Source: Verrucomicrobiota bacterium | GTDB taxonomy: Bacteria; Verrucomicrobiota; Verrucomicrobiia; CAIQCK01 | Direction of reading: 5' to 3' | Length of the DNA: 64,000 nt | Assembly (NCBI GenBank): GCA_016222825.1 | Contig: JACRQF010000006.1 | Span: 62,001 to 126,000, forward strand | Shown here: piece after piece, positions 7,889-16,093 of the stretch | Layout: each line of letters starts with the position of its first letter | Position numbering within the stretch: the stretch's first letter is position 1 | Notes under the pieces: model-generated | Databases searched by the model: none | The model's input: only the letters and a program-made list of their open reading frames with translations | Told to the model about the DNA's origin: nothing | Made by a program: the position numbers and the translations under genes

Positions 7889-8935
7889 TTGCCCTTGAAG
7901 ATCGCCGTTGATGCCATGGGGGGAGACCACGGGCCGCAGCCTGTCGTGGAGGCTGCTGCGACGGCGCTCGCGCTTTATCCGCAGATCGAGCACATCTTCC
8001 TGGTCGGCATCGAGAAAGAGCTTAACGCCCAACTCGCACGACGGTCGTTTGACCGTTCGCGTCTCAGCGTCGTCCACGCCTCCGAGGTGGTGACGATGGA
8101 GGACAAGGCGGTCGAGGCCATCCGTCGGAAGCGGGATTCCTCGCTCAGCCGTGCCGTGGACATGGTCAAGGACGGCCAGGCCAGCGCCGTGCTCTCGCCG
8201 GGCAACACCGGCGCGTTCATGGCGGCGGCGTTGATCAAACTGCGCACCCTGCCGGGCGTCGAGCGCCCCGGATTGGCGACGGTCATGCCGTCGCAGCACG
8301 GCAGGTTCCTGATCCTCGATCTCGGCGCCAACGCCGACGCCCGGCCGCAGCATCTCTGCGACTACGGCGTCATGGGTGAGATTTACGCGCGACAGATTCT
8401 GGGCGTTCCCAACCCGCGCATCGGCCTCTTTTCCATCGGCAGCGAAGAGATGAAGGGCAATGAACTGACGCTGGAAGCCCACCGGTTGCTGAAGAACAGT
8501 CCTGTGAATTTCGTCGGCAACATCGAAGGCCACGACTTGTTTGACGACAAGGCAGACGTGATCGTCACCGACGGCTTCACCGGCAACGCCGTGCTCAAGA
8601 GCTGTGAAGCCACGTCGCGGCTCATTTACGCCTGGATGAAGGACGATCTTTCGGCGACGCCGATGCGCAGGCTGGGCGCGTGGCTGGCGGCCGGCGCCTT
8701 CAGGGATCTCAAGAAGAAAGCCAACCCCGACGAATACGGCGGCGCCATCCTACTCGGCGTCAACGGCATTTGCATCAAGGCCCACGGCAAGGCCAGCGCC
8801 AACGCCATCTGCTCCGCCCTCCGCATCGCCGCCGACGCCATCACCCGCCAGGTCAACACACTCATCATCGAAGAAATCCGTTTGACGCATGAAAAAGAAC
8901 ACCCCGCGCAGCCCGCGCCCGCAACTGCCGCCTAG
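7889..8935 (+). CDS. plsX: Phosphate acyltransferase PlsX
   Basis: PlsX converts acyl-ACP to acyl-phosphate for phospholipid synthesis. The protein (348 residues) shows IAVDAMGGDHGP at the start, LSPGNTGAFMAAAL in the middle, and VIVTDGFTGNAVLKS near residue 230, all family hallmarks. No ATG is available ahead of the conserved VDAMGG; a TTG at 7889 (or 7895) is the likely start, with no strong Shine-Dalgarno sequence visible. It overlaps fabH by 47 nt, in a different frame. Confidence 0.95.
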   Translation: MPLKIAVDAMGGDHGPQPVVEAAATALALYPQIEHIFLVGIEKELNAQLARRSFDRSRLSVVHASEVVTMEDKAVEAIRRKRDSSLSRAVDMVKDGQASAVLSPGNTGAFMAAALIKLRTLPGVERPGLATVMPSQHGRFLILDLGANADARPQHLCDYGVMGEIYARQILGVPNPRIGLFSIGSEEMKGNELTLEAHRLLKNSPVNFVGNIEGHDLFDDKADVIVTDGFTGNAVLKSCEATSRLIYAWMKDDLSATPMRRLGAWLAAGAFRDLKKKANPDEYGGAILLGVNGICIKAHGKASANAICSALRIAADAITRQVNTLIIEEIRLTHEKEHPAQPAPATAA

Positions 8936-9920
8936 GACCGTCTCCATCGTCGGCACCGGCAGCTACGTGCCCCCGCGCGTTGTCACCAACGCCGAGTTCG
9001 AGGCGCGCCCCGAACTCCAGACCACCGACGAGTGGATCCGCACCCGCACTGGCATCCGCGAGCGCCGTTTCGCCGCCGAGAAGGAAAACACCTCCGACCT
9101 CTCCGCCGAGGCCGCGCGCCGCGCCATGGCCCAGGCCGGCGTGAAGCCGGAGGAGATTGACCTCATCATCGTCGCCACCATCACGCCCGACATGCCGTTT
9201 CCATCCACGGCCTGCCTCGTGCAGCACAAGATCGGCGCCAAGCGCGCCGCCTGCTTCGACCTGGAGGCCGCCTGTTCCGGCTTCCTCTATGCGCTGGAAG
9301 TCGGCCAGCAGTTCGTCGCCGCGCACACCTACAACACCGTCCTCGTCATCGGCGCGGAAAAGCTTTCCTCGGTCATAGACATGCAGGACCGCAACACCTG
9401 CGTTCTCTTTGGCGACGGCGCCGGCGCGGCCATTCTGCGCAACCGCGGCGACGGCAGCCACGGCATCCTCACCACCTGCATGGGCGCCAACGGCGAACAC
9501 GCCGACCTGCTCAAGATGCCCGGCGGCGGCTCCAAGCATCCGGCGACCCACAAATCCGTGGACGCGCGGTTGCATTTCCTCAAGATGGCCGGCAAGGAAG
9601 TCTTCAAGCAAGCCGTCACCGCGATGAACTCCGCCGGGACCGAAGCGTTGGCGCGCTGCCAACTCACCGGTGCGGACATCGCGCTGGTGATCCCGCACCA
9701 GGCCAACCTCCGCATCATAGACGCGCTCGCCAAGCGCATCGAGGTGCCCGCCGACCGCATCTACGTCAACCTCGACCGCTACGGCAACACCTCCGCCGCC
9801 AGCGTGCCCATCGCCCTCGACGAAGCCGCACGCTCCGGCCGCATCAAGAGCGGCGATCTGGTGTTGATGGTGGCCTTCGGCGCGGGCTTCACCTGGGCCT
9901 CCTGCGTCATCCAGTGGTAA
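8889..9920 (+). CDS. fabH: 3-oxoacyl-ACP synthase III
   Basis: FabH starts fatty acid synthesis by condensing an acyl-CoA primer with malonyl-ACP. The Cys-His-Asn triad is intact: Cys129 in EAACSGF, His270 in IPHQANLRII and Asn300 in YGNTSAAS. An N-terminal extension of about 15 residues before RTVSIVGTGSYVP is due to the start lying inside plsX. That ATG is the only good start candidate, so translation is probably coupled to plsX. It is the last gene of the coaD-fabH run. Confidence 0.96.
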   Translation: MKKNTPRSPRPQLPPRTVSIVGTGSYVPPRVVTNAEFEARPELQTTDEWIRTRTGIRERRFAAEKENTSDLSAEAARRAMAQAGVKPEEIDLIIVATITPDMPFPSTACLVQHKIGAKRAACFDLEAACSGFLYALEVGQQFVAAHTYNTVLVIGAEKLSSVIDMQDRNTCVLFGDGAGAAILRNRGDGSHGILTTCMGANGEHADLLKMPGGGSKHPATHKSVDARLHFLKMAGKEVFKQAVTAMNSAGTEALARCQLTGADIALVIPHQANLRIIDALAKRIEVPADRIYVNLDRYGNTSAASVPIALDEAARSGRIKSGDLVLMVAFGAGFTWASCVIQW

Positions 9921-9976
9921 GCATAGGGGTCCTCGCGTTGCGCAAGAGGATTCTGTTGCGGTTCTGCCGCGCTGGG

Positions 9977-10136
9977 GACTATGCGGTTTAACCCGCACAT
10001 TTCACACGCTGCACGAAACGCCGATAGACTGTAGCCGCCGACGTAAGGAGGCGGACGCGTTACCAGCCACAGCCTTTCCGCCTCCTTACGTCGGCGGCTA
10101 CGAAACGTGTGAAATATCCGCTTAACCGCAATCGTC
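9977..10136. repeat. REP-like composite palindrome with perfect 25-bp arms
   Basis: Perfect inverted arms lie at 10031-10055 and 10077-10101 with a 21-nt loop. The arm starts GTAGCCGCCGACGTAAGGAG. Outside them, TTTCACACG and its flanks recur in inverted form (about 9979-10010 against 10105-10134), so the whole element is a nested palindrome. It sits between the convergent fabH and GNAT genes. Such elements resemble the dispersed palindromes common in Verrucomicrobia genomes. Confidence 0.8.
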
Positions 10137-11061
10137 ACGCCGTCTCCGGCAGGAACGTCGGCAGGTTCACGCCGCGGAAAGGCTGGAACGCCCCGCGCAC
10201 CTGGCTGAAGTGCAGTTCGCAGTTCCGCGCGCCCCACGCGTAGGCCGTCCGCACCAGCGGCGCGCAATCCACCGGCACGAGAAACACCGGCGTCCGGCCG
10301 CGATGGCGGTCGAGTTCCGTCCACAACAACGCCGCCGCCTCCTGCGGCCCGCGCGCGAAGCCCGGCCCGACCATGTTGAGAGCCGGATGCGCCGACGACG
10401 CGCAGAAGCCGTCAATCCGCCCGCCGTCGCCTTCCACGACCGACGCGTGCCAGAAGCCGGGGCGGTTCTTGATGAAGTAACGGTAATCCTTCTCCCGCCG
10501 GATGCCCGCCAGCTCCTGCTCCAGTTGCCCGATGGCTGGCACGTCGCCGGGGCGCGCCGCGCGGACGCGTTTGACGCCCGGCGGCTTCGCCTTCAATCCG
10601 CCCTTCGGCACCGGCAGGAACATGTCCTGATAGGCGCAGCGCGGCACAAAGCCCGCCCGCGTGTAGAGCGAGAACGAGTCGAGGTTCATCGCGCTGCTGA
10701 CCAGCCGCACCGGTTTCCCCTCGCGCTCCGCGAACCGGACGATCCACTCCAGCAACGCCCGCGCCACGCCGCAGCCGGCGTAGCTGGGATGCGAGTTCAT
10801 GATGCCGAGGGAGACGTGCGTCTCGCGCGGATGGTAGAAGCAGGAGCCGATGAGCCGGCCGTTGGGATGGACGGCCACCACGCCGCAGCCGGGATCGAGC
10901 GCCTCGTAAACGTCGAAGAACACCTCCGTCAGCGCCGGCCCGCCGCTGAAGATCGGCGCGCGGCCGTGGGTTTGATACCAGTGGTTGGTGGAGAAGTGAA
11001 TCAGCTCGCTCACTTCAACGCGGTCCGCCTTCGTCATCTTTCGGATTTGCACAGTCGCCAT
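10135..11061 (-). CDS. GNAT-family N-acetyltransferase
   Basis: The 308-residue protein has a GNAT domain in its first half: ATVQIRKMTKADR opens the fold and GCGVARALLEWIV is the acetyl-CoA pyrophosphate loop, followed by NLDSFSLYTRAGF, the usual GNAT end. The second half (residues 165-300) looks like another, more diverged GNAT-like domain, as in two-domain GNATs. The ATG at 11061 fits the family start; the TTG 12 bases upstream is less likely. Substrate unknown. It is monocistronic and bordered by palindromic repeats on both sides. Confidence 0.8.
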   Translation of the reverse strand: MATVQIRKMTKADRVEVSELIHFSTNHWYQTHGRAPIFSGGPALTEVFFDVYEALDPGCGVVAVHPNGRLIGSCFYHPRETHVSLGIMNSHPSYAGCGVARALLEWIVRFAEREGKPVRLVSSAMNLDSFSLYTRAGFVPRCAYQDMFLPVPKGGLKAKPPGVKRVRAARPGDVPAIGQLEQELAGIRREKDYRYFIKNRPGFWHASVVEGDGGRIDGFCASSAHPALNMVGPGFARGPQEAAALLWTELDRHRGRTPVFLVPVDCAPLVRTAYAWGARNCELHFSQVRGAFQPFRGVNLPTFLPETA

Positions 11062-11163
11062 GAGTCGCTCCAATCAGCGCGGCATTCGCGCCGGCCGAGC
11101 GTGCGAAACCGCCGCCCCGTTGTCAACTCCGTCCGTCGTTGGGCGCAACCTGGCACGCGCACC

Positions 11164-11295
11164 GTAGCGCAGGTTTCCAACCTGCTGTGTCGCGGATTTC
11201 CAATCCGCAGGTCTCCGCCTATCGAGCGCGTTGTATCGTGCGAACGCTCTGCCGGCTGGAAGCCGGCGATACAGCAGGTTGGAAACCTGCGCTAC
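11164..11295. repeat. Nested palindromic element with perfect 25-bp terminal arms
   Basis: Arms at 11164-11188 and 11271-11295 are perfect inverted copies beginning GTAGCGCAGGTTTCCAACCT. Inside are two smaller hairpins, GCGGATTTCCAATCCGC and GCCGGCTGGAAGCCGGC. The element fills most of the space upstream of the GNAT gene (11062-11418). A miniature-transposon or REP/BIME-like origin is inferred; no transposase is present in the window. Confidence 0.85.
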
Positions 11296-11418
11296 ACGGG
11301 TCCGCGAACGGGGCGCGTCTGCCCGGTTGCGCCCCTGTGGTTCCATCCATCACTTGCCTGTTGCCAGAACCGTTGCGGTTGCTATGCTCGCGCGAAACTT
11401 CAACCCAAGGAACCGACC

Positions 11419-11808
11419 ATGAAACTGATGCTCATCGCCCTCCTCGCCTCCATCGTCGCCCTCGCCCCGGCCGCGTCCGCCGCCGACGCCTGCGCCGCCA
11501 AGGGCAAACTCCGCCACGTCGTCTCCTTCAAGTTCAAGGAGAGCGCCACGCCGGAGCAGATCAAGGAGGTCGAGAAAGCCTTCGTCGCGCTCAAGGCCCA
11601 GATCCCGCAGATCGCCGCGCTGGAGTGGGGCGTCAATTCCAGCCCGGAGAAACACGCCAAGGGCTTCACCCATTGCTTCGTCCTCACCTTCAACAGCGAC
11701 GCCGACCGCGACGCCTACCTGCCGCATCCGGCGCACAAGGCGTTCGGCAAGAGCCTCGGCCCGGTCCTCGCCGACGTCTTCGTCGTGGACTTCTGGGCGA
11801 AGGAGTAA
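11419..11808 (+). CDS. Exported Dabb-domain (stress-responsive A/B barrel) protein
   Basis: A signal peptide (MKLMLIALLASIVALAPAAS) precedes a single Dabb ferredoxin-like domain of about 100 residues: KLRHVVSFKFKESATPEQI begins it and HPAHKAFGKSLGPVL is the typical end. Dabb domains form small dimeric barrels; exported members are common in this phylum and have no settled function. AAGGA lies 8-12 nt ahead of the ATG, and TATGCT near 11380 may be a -10 box. The gene stands alone between repeats. Confidence 0.85.
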   Translation: MKLMLIALLASIVALAPAASAADACAAKGKLRHVVSFKFKESATPEQIKEVEKAFVALKAQIPQIAALEWGVNSSPEKHAKGFTHCFVLTFNSDADRDAYLPHPAHKAFGKSLGPVLADVFVVDFWAKE

Positions 11809-11842
11809 GCGCCGCGCCACCTTAAACGGCGCGGAGCCGGGT

Positions 11843-12003
11843 TGTAGGCCACGTCCCCGACGTGGCGATCCGTCATGATAATTCCGCCGGGTCGGGGACC
11901 CGGCCTACACCTGTAGCGGCGGTGTCTCACCGCCGGCTGTCATCATGCCATCGCCGGTCAGAGACCGGCGCTACAGGCCGGCTCTCGCAGAGCGCCGCTA
12001 CAG
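11843..12003. repeat. Cluster of short dispersed palindromes
   Basis: Three consecutive hairpin modules are visible: TGTAGGCC at 11843-11850 pairing with GGCCTACA at 11902-11909; a TGTAGCGGCGG module from 11912 ending in GGCGCTACA near 11975; and a CGCCGCTACAG end at 11993-12003. They share the TGTAG...CTACA theme of the element at 11164. Between 11809 and 12687 no intact gene was found. Confidence 0.7.
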
Positions 12004-12008
12004 TTCGC

Positions 12009-12419
12009 TCACCTCGCCGACGCGCCGAAGAAAGCGTTCGCCCAATCGCGGAACGCGCGCATCTCGCTTTGCGTGGGGTTCTCGCTGAAGTCGCCGGTGA
12101 ACGGCGCCAGCCCCGTCGGCTTCATCGCCACGGGCGCGCTGTTGACGTCCAGCGGCGACTGGAAGGAGAAGCCGCCGCGGTTGCTGCTGAAGGCGATGCG
12201 CCCGCCGTCGCCGCTGATGAGAACACGCCGGACTTGCGCCCGCGCGTTCCCGTCGAGCGCGCGCCGAACCAATAACGAAAACCGCTTGCCATCAGCAGCA
12301 TCGAAGCGGACAATCCCGGCCGAGGTGAAAACGGGCAACAGAACTACTTCCGCATGGCCGCCTTCGGCCCCAACGGCTGGAGCCCCTGGAGCGACATCGC
12401 CCAGTGCCGCGTGGCGTAG
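12009..12419. pseudogene. Gene remnants on both strands
   Basis: Two fragments can be read. On the plus strand, 12276-12419 encodes a 47-residue tail ending YFRMAAFGPNGWSPWSDIAQ plus a few residues, which looks like the end of a fibronectin-III-like exported protein; it has no start. On the minus strand, 12009 to about 12180 reads NPTQSEMRAFRDWANAFFG, a tail similar to a fragment near 48400 (DPPNQSEMQAIANKLDEL). Both are probably decayed genes. Confidence in any product is low. Confidence 0.4.
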
Positions 12420-12586
12420 GCGCGGCATCGGTCGAGGAAAAAGACTTCGCCGCCGATACTCATGCATATGCGTGGAGCGGACATCGCAGTTCCCGGCTTT
12501 CGGCGGCAAACCGGGTCGGATAGGGCCGGGAGCGTCTCAAAACATCGTGAGGCGACGATGGGAATGCCCGCATCGCCCGGATGAAA

Positions 12587-12618
12587 AGCCCCGGCGGGAG
12601 TGCAGGCCCGCCGGGGCT
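12587..12618 (-). terminator. Strong GC hairpin, terminator-like toward the minus strand
   Basis: Perfect 12-bp arms (AGCCCCGGCGGG at 12587-12598 and its complement at 12607-12618) enclose an 8-nt loop. On the minus strand the hairpin is followed by TTTT, as in an intrinsic terminator; on the plus strand there is no T-run. Confidence 0.5.
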
Positions 12619-12687
12619 GCTCAAAGCAACCGGCTGGTTTGTCTCTTGCCGGCGAGTTTCGGCGAATAAGAATGTTCGATCAAGAAT

Positions 12688-13281
12688 ATGAATTACTTGC
12701 TAGCCGTGTTACTTCTTTGGCCCATTCTCGCGTTTGCGCGAGTCGGCCCCGACTTGTCGGCGGGAACCGGCGTCGAATACTTCACCCAATTGCGGTTGGA
12801 CTATTCGAAGAACCCGAAAACTGAATTCTATCCGGTGTGGCGAGTCGCGCCTGAGCACGGAGATCTCGTCAAGGCTTACAGAGCCGGCGAGACAGATCGC
12901 GTCATAGAGATTGCGGATTCGTGGCTGAAGAAGTGTCCTATTGATGCAGACACTCACCTGCGAGTTGCGATGTGCTTCAAAGAAAAGGGGAACCTGCCGA
13001 GCTATACTTACCACCTGAGCATTTTTTACGGTCTCTTGCGGTCCATCGCGGCGAGCGGCGATGGTCTGACTCCGGAAACGGCGTTTAAGGTTGTTTCGAT
13101 TCATGAAGAGTATTCCTTGATCCAGGAGATCGGGGCGAATCTTGAGAAGCAGTCCCTCGTTACTGGCCCGTGCGACAAGATGGAGATTTCGCGAAAGAAC
13201 GGGAAAGTTAAGATGACGCTCTATTTTAACGTATCAATCCCGATGGCATTCACGGAATCCAAGTTAAAGTCCGGTAAGTGA
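12688..13281 (+). CDS. Exported DUF4919-like protein
   Basis: A signal peptide (MNYLLAVLLLWPILAFA) is followed by a domain resembling DUF4919, known mostly from Bacteroidetes: FYPVWRVAPEHGDLV, then KKCPIDADTHLRVAMCFKEK, then SGDGLTPETAFKVVSIHEEY. The function of the family is unknown. The TGA stop at 13279-13281 is immediately followed by the attC-like site, as in integron cassettes, so this gene may be a captured cassette; codon use is less GC-biased than in the housekeeping run. Confidence 0.7.
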   Translation: MNYLLAVLLLWPILAFARVGPDLSAGTGVEYFTQLRLDYSKNPKTEFYPVWRVAPEHGDLVKAYRAGETDRVIEIADSWLKKCPIDADTHLRVAMCFKEKGNLPSYTYHLSIFYGLLRSIAASGDGLTPETAFKVVSIHEEYSLIQEIGANLEKQSLVTGPCDKMEISRKNGKVKMTLYFNVSIPMAFTESKLKSGK

Positions 13282-13385
13282 TTGATCGAACCAGACGGTG
13301 CAGCGAACGGAAGCCAGCCGGTTCATTCAGAGACAAATACAACGCCATCGGCGGCTGGCTCCCGTCGCTGATCTTTGCGTTAGGC
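13282..13385 (+). other. attC-like recombination site (integron cassette type)
   Basis: The site begins right after the DUF4919 stop with GATCGAAC and ends in GTTAGGC (13379-13385), matching the GTTRRRY core. Between them CAGCGAACGGAAGCCAGCCG (13301-13320) pairs with CGGCTGGCTCCCGTCGCTG (13353-13371), leaving one unpaired A, the extrahelical-base feature of attC hairpins. The next gene starts six bases after the core. No integron integrase gene is in the window. Confidence 0.6.
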
Positions 13386-13391
13386 AAAAAA

Positions 13392-13766
13392 ATGCTCGCA
13401 CGCAGCATCGAGATCGAAGCTCGTTCACGGATCATGTGGGGCGATTCGCCCGCGTCAGTGATGGCGTTCCTCCAAGAGAATGGTGTCGGCGATAAGGATG
13501 CTTCGTCGCTCGTCGCGACCTTTCAGAAAGAGCGCGCCAAGAGCATACGAGAGTCTGCAGTGAAGAAGGTTCTCGTTGGTCTGCTTTACCTCTGCGTTCC
13601 AGCGGGAGCATTTGTCATGTTCACGATTTCTGGCGACATCACCGCGAAGTTCGTCGCGCTAGCGTTCATCGCTGGGCTTATTGGTTCGTGGAAGGTGGTA
13701 GACGGCGTGTGGATGTTGTTGCGACCACTGTCGTCGGGAGAAGATTTGGCGACAATCGAGGAATGA
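13392..13766 (+). CDS. Small two-helix membrane protein, probable cassette gene
   Basis: Starting at the ATG 13392, just after the attC core, the 124-residue protein has a soluble N-terminal half (LARSIEIEARSRIMWGDSPA onward) and two membrane helices (about residues 57-75, VLVGLLYLCVPAGAFVMF, and 82-103). The N-terminal half may resemble short DNA- or metal-binding adaptor segments, but I do not recognise a family. A longer reading from 13278 would translate the attC site and is rejected. Cassette genes of unknown function are the rule in such arrays. Confidence 0.65.
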   Translation: MLARSIEIEARSRIMWGDSPASVMAFLQENGVGDKDASSLVATFQKERAKSIRESAVKKVLVGLLYLCVPAGAFVMFTISGDITAKFVALAFIAGLIGSWKVVDGVWMLLRPLSSGEDLATIEE

Positions 13767-13773
13767 AGGAAGA

Positions 13774-13839
13774 GCTTGACGAAACAGGCATAGCATCGAA
13801 CGGAGCGGAGCGAAGCTCCGATGCTATGCGGGGTTGAAC
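13774..13839 (+). other. Possible second attC-like site
   Basis: Directly after the stop of the small membrane protein, GCTTGAC (13774-13780) and GTTGAAC (13833-13839) resemble the two simple-site cores. Between them the arms GCATAGCATCG (13788-13798) and CGATGCTATGC (13819-13829) pair perfectly. An inner GGAGCGAAGCTCC hairpin is also present. It could equally be a plain terminator hairpin. Confidence 0.35.
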
Positions 13840-13948
13840 GAGCCGCGTCTGAGGGGGAAGCCTGCCGCCTCGCTCTGCGATTTGCTTTTCGAGCATCCGG
13901 GCGTTTCGACCCGAAAACCGAAATCTATCCGCCAAACCTCACCGCGTC

Positions 13949-14128
13949 TTATGCTTTGCATGAGCCGCTTCCCGCCTGTCCAGCGCGCGCGCCTTCGGCG
14001 GCGATCTCCATGAGCGTTTCGTCGTTCAGGTGGTCGTCAGTCCGCGCTTGGAGCCAGCGCGCCAAAGCCTGCTGCTTCTTTTCGGGAAGCCGGCTCACCG
14101 CGCGCTTGATTTCATACACGGTCGTCAT
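13949..14128 (-). CDS. Small antitoxin-like protein
   Basis: From the ATG at 14128 this 59-residue protein reads MTTVYEIKRAVSRLPEKKQQ, then LARWLQARTD and an acidic tail. The pattern (short helix, L-P-x-E/K, R-W-L) resembles orphan antitoxins of RelE/ParE-type modules, which have this size and layout in the phylum. No toxin gene is next to it, so the module is either incomplete or the resemblance is superficial. The longer reading from 14182 adds a less convincing N-terminus. Confidence 0.45.
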   Translation of the reverse strand: MTTVYEIKRAVSRLPEKKQQALARWLQARTDDHLNDETLMEIAAEGARAGQAGSGSCKA

Positions 14129-14249
14129 GCACGCGAATCTAGCGGCAATCTCCACGGCCGCCAAAACCGTTTCGCGCTTCAACTTGCCGTGGGAATGCTG
14201 GCTGGCGGCGGGCTGGCCGCGGGCCGGTTAGTTTCCCCGGAAACGAAGA

Positions 14250-14273
14250 GGGGCGGTCCTTGCGGACCGCCCC
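14250..14273 (-). terminator. Intrinsic terminator of the Gfo/Idh/MocA gene
   Basis: A perfect 10-bp stem (GGGGCGGTCC at 14250-14259 with its complement at 14264-14273) and a 4-nt loop lie 34 nt past the stop codon of the minus-strand oxidoreductase gene. On the minus strand the stem is followed by CTTCGTTT. Confidence 0.7.
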
Positions 14274-14307
14274 TGCTTCTCTTACGACATCTTGCCGGGA
14301 AACCGGA

Positions 14308-15627
14308 CTAGCCCACCGCAACTTCCGCGGGCGTCTTGAAGATGTTGTGTTTGCTGGGCATCGGCGGCTTCAACGTCCGGAACGCGCCCCAGGTCATCTT
14401 GGAGGCGTCGGTGTAGAGCAGCTCCGGCCCATACTTGAACTCGGAGTTCAGGATCTGGTCCCACGTGACCTCGGCGCCGCTGTAGGACGCTTCGCGGCCC
14501 ATGATGGCCGTCAGCGTGCTGTCGGTGACGTTCTTGGTCTCGTTCAACTCGGTGTTGTTCAGGATGGCGTTGATCAGGTTGATGTGCTCCTGCTCGTAGG
14601 GGTTCTTGCTCTGGAGTTCGAGGGTGGACTTCCACGAGTCCTTCTGGCCGTAGAGCTGGTAGCTGCCGGAGGGGTTCGAGGTGCCCTTGGTGCCCTGGAC
14701 GCCCTCGCTGACGGAGGACTTGGAGCGCTTGATCTGGCCGCAGTAGCTGAACATGCGCGCGCCACTGGGATACTCGAACTCGCAGTCGAAGTTGTCCCAG
14801 ATTTCGCCGGACTTCGGCCCGCCGAAGCGCGGGTCGTCCAGTTGCTGGCGCGAGCCTTGGCCCCAGACCTTGACGGGATGGTCCTTCATGATCCAGTTGC
14901 ACACGTCAATGTTGTGGACGTGCTGTTCGCAGATATGGTCGCCGCAGAGCCAGATGTAGTGATACCAGTTGTTGACCTGCTTCTCGATGTCGGTCTCGCC
15001 CTTGTCGCCGCGGTGCCAGATCGGGCCGCCGTTGACCCAGTAGGCGCGCAACGCCACGATGTCGCCGATGGCGCCGCCGTGGATCTGCTTGATGGTGTCA
15101 ATGTAACCGGCCTGGTGGCGGCGCTGGGTGCCGGCGGCGACCTTGAGGCCCTTCTTGTCGGCCAGTTCGCCCGCGGCATACATGATGCGCGCGCTGGGGC
15201 CGTCCACGGCGACGGGCTTCTCGATGAAGACGTGCTTGCCCGCCTCGATGGCAGCCTTGAACTGGGCGGCTTTGAAGCCCGGAGGCGTCGCGATGATGAC
15301 GTAGTTGACGCCCGGCTCGTTGATGGCTTTCATGTAGCCGTCGAACCCGCCGAAGCACTTGTCCTCCGGCACGCCGAAGTTCTTCACGCACTTCTTGGCC
15401 TTTTCCTCGAAGACGTCCGTGCCGGCGACGATCTTGCCTTCGACGCCAACAGCTTTGCACGCGTCGAGGAAGTTCTTGCCCGCGCCGCTGCCACGGCCGC
15501 CGCAGCCGATGATGACGGCGTTCATGGGTTTCTTGGCCTGCGCGTGGAGGATGTTGACGCTGCCGAGCGCCGCGCCTGCCACAGCCGCGGTCTTCATAAA
15601 GTCCCGTCTGGTCACTTCTTGTTTCAT
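14308..15627 (-). CDS. Tat-exported Gfo/Idh/MocA-family oxidoreductase
   Basis: The ATG at 15627 gives a Tat signal (MKQEVTRRDFMKTAAVAGAA) and has AGGAG about 12 nt upstream. The NAD-binding domain follows: MNAVIIGCGGRGSGAG, and the VFIEKPVAVDG motif with the conserved E-K-P Lys. The C-terminal half is the alpha/beta substrate domain with WHRGDKGETD and many Trp/His residues typical of glycan-acting relatives. Expected role is NAD-dependent oxidation or epimerisation of a sugar in the periplasm. It appears monocistronic, ending in the hairpin at 14250-14273. Confidence 0.9.
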   Translation of the reverse strand: MKQEVTRRDFMKTAAVAGAALGSVNILHAQAKKPMNAVIIGCGGRGSGAGKNFLDACKAVGVEGKIVAGTDVFEEKAKKCVKNFGVPEDKCFGGFDGYMKAINEPGVNYVIIATPPGFKAAQFKAAIEAGKHVFIEKPVAVDGPSARIMYAAGELADKKGLKVAAGTQRRHQAGYIDTIKQIHGGAIGDIVALRAYWVNGGPIWHRGDKGETDIEKQVNNWYHYIWLCGDHICEQHVHNIDVCNWIMKDHPVKVWGQGSRQQLDDPRFGGPKSGEIWDNFDCEFEYPSGARMFSYCGQIKRSKSSVSEGVQGTKGTSNPSGSYQLYGQKDSWKSTLELQSKNPYEQEHINLINAILNNTELNETKNVTDSTLTAIMGREASYSGAEVTWDQILNSEFKYGPELLYTDASKMTWGAFRTLKPPMPSKHNIFKTPAEVAVG

Positions 15628-16093
15628 TACGCTGAATCTCCTGTTGATTTGGTTTGTCCGTCTTGGCCGGCTGCAAATCCGTCCAGTCAAGGTTCGCGCA
15701 GCCTAGGCGGTCGCGCGAAAAAAGCCAAGTTTGAATCGCATCCCGCCGCCGGGACGCCGAAGCTGAGTGTCGCCGAAAGTGAGCAGTGGGATGCCGATGA
15801 ACAGATGGACAAAGCCCATGAAGGTGTAGAGAACGGTTATTGTCGTGCTGGACTGAAGGATTGAGATGCGAATCAACTGTTTCTTCACAGCGTGTGGCTG
15901 GTCCAGGACGGCAGCTTCATTTGAGACGTGCCAGGCATGCAACAGCTCGGCGCACTCTGTAACTTGCCACCCTGCGTGTCCAGCCGAATGACAGCGCCTT
16001 GATGCGATAGGATTTCATTTGCAAACAGAAGATTGTGCAACAGAATGGCCTCCAACCTGTAACACATGTCCTTGGTTCATCCGAAAGACACAC
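15628..16093. other. Intergenic stretch without a recognisable gene
   Basis: This 466-bp interval lies between the divergently transcribed oxidoreductase and serpin genes. It must hold both promoters, but no convincing sites, repeats or RNA were seen. A minus-strand frame of 79 codons at 15703-15942 lacks any support. Confidence 0.5.

Noticed and set aside
10210-11808. 532-residue plus-strand frame
   Set aside because: The first 400 residues are antisense to the GNAT gene and run through palindromic repeats; only the last 129 residues (Dabb protein from 11419) are real.
13278-13391. N-terminal 38 residues of a longer form of the cassette gene
   Set aside because: They would translate the attC-like hairpin; the ATG right after the core is the natural cassette start.
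14260-15864. 534-residue plus-strand frame
   Set aside because: It is antisense to the Tat-exported oxidoreductase, which has clear family motifs.
15703-15942. 79-residue minus-strand frame with a hydrophobic stretch
   Set aside because: No family, no start signal; it may be only intergenic DNA.
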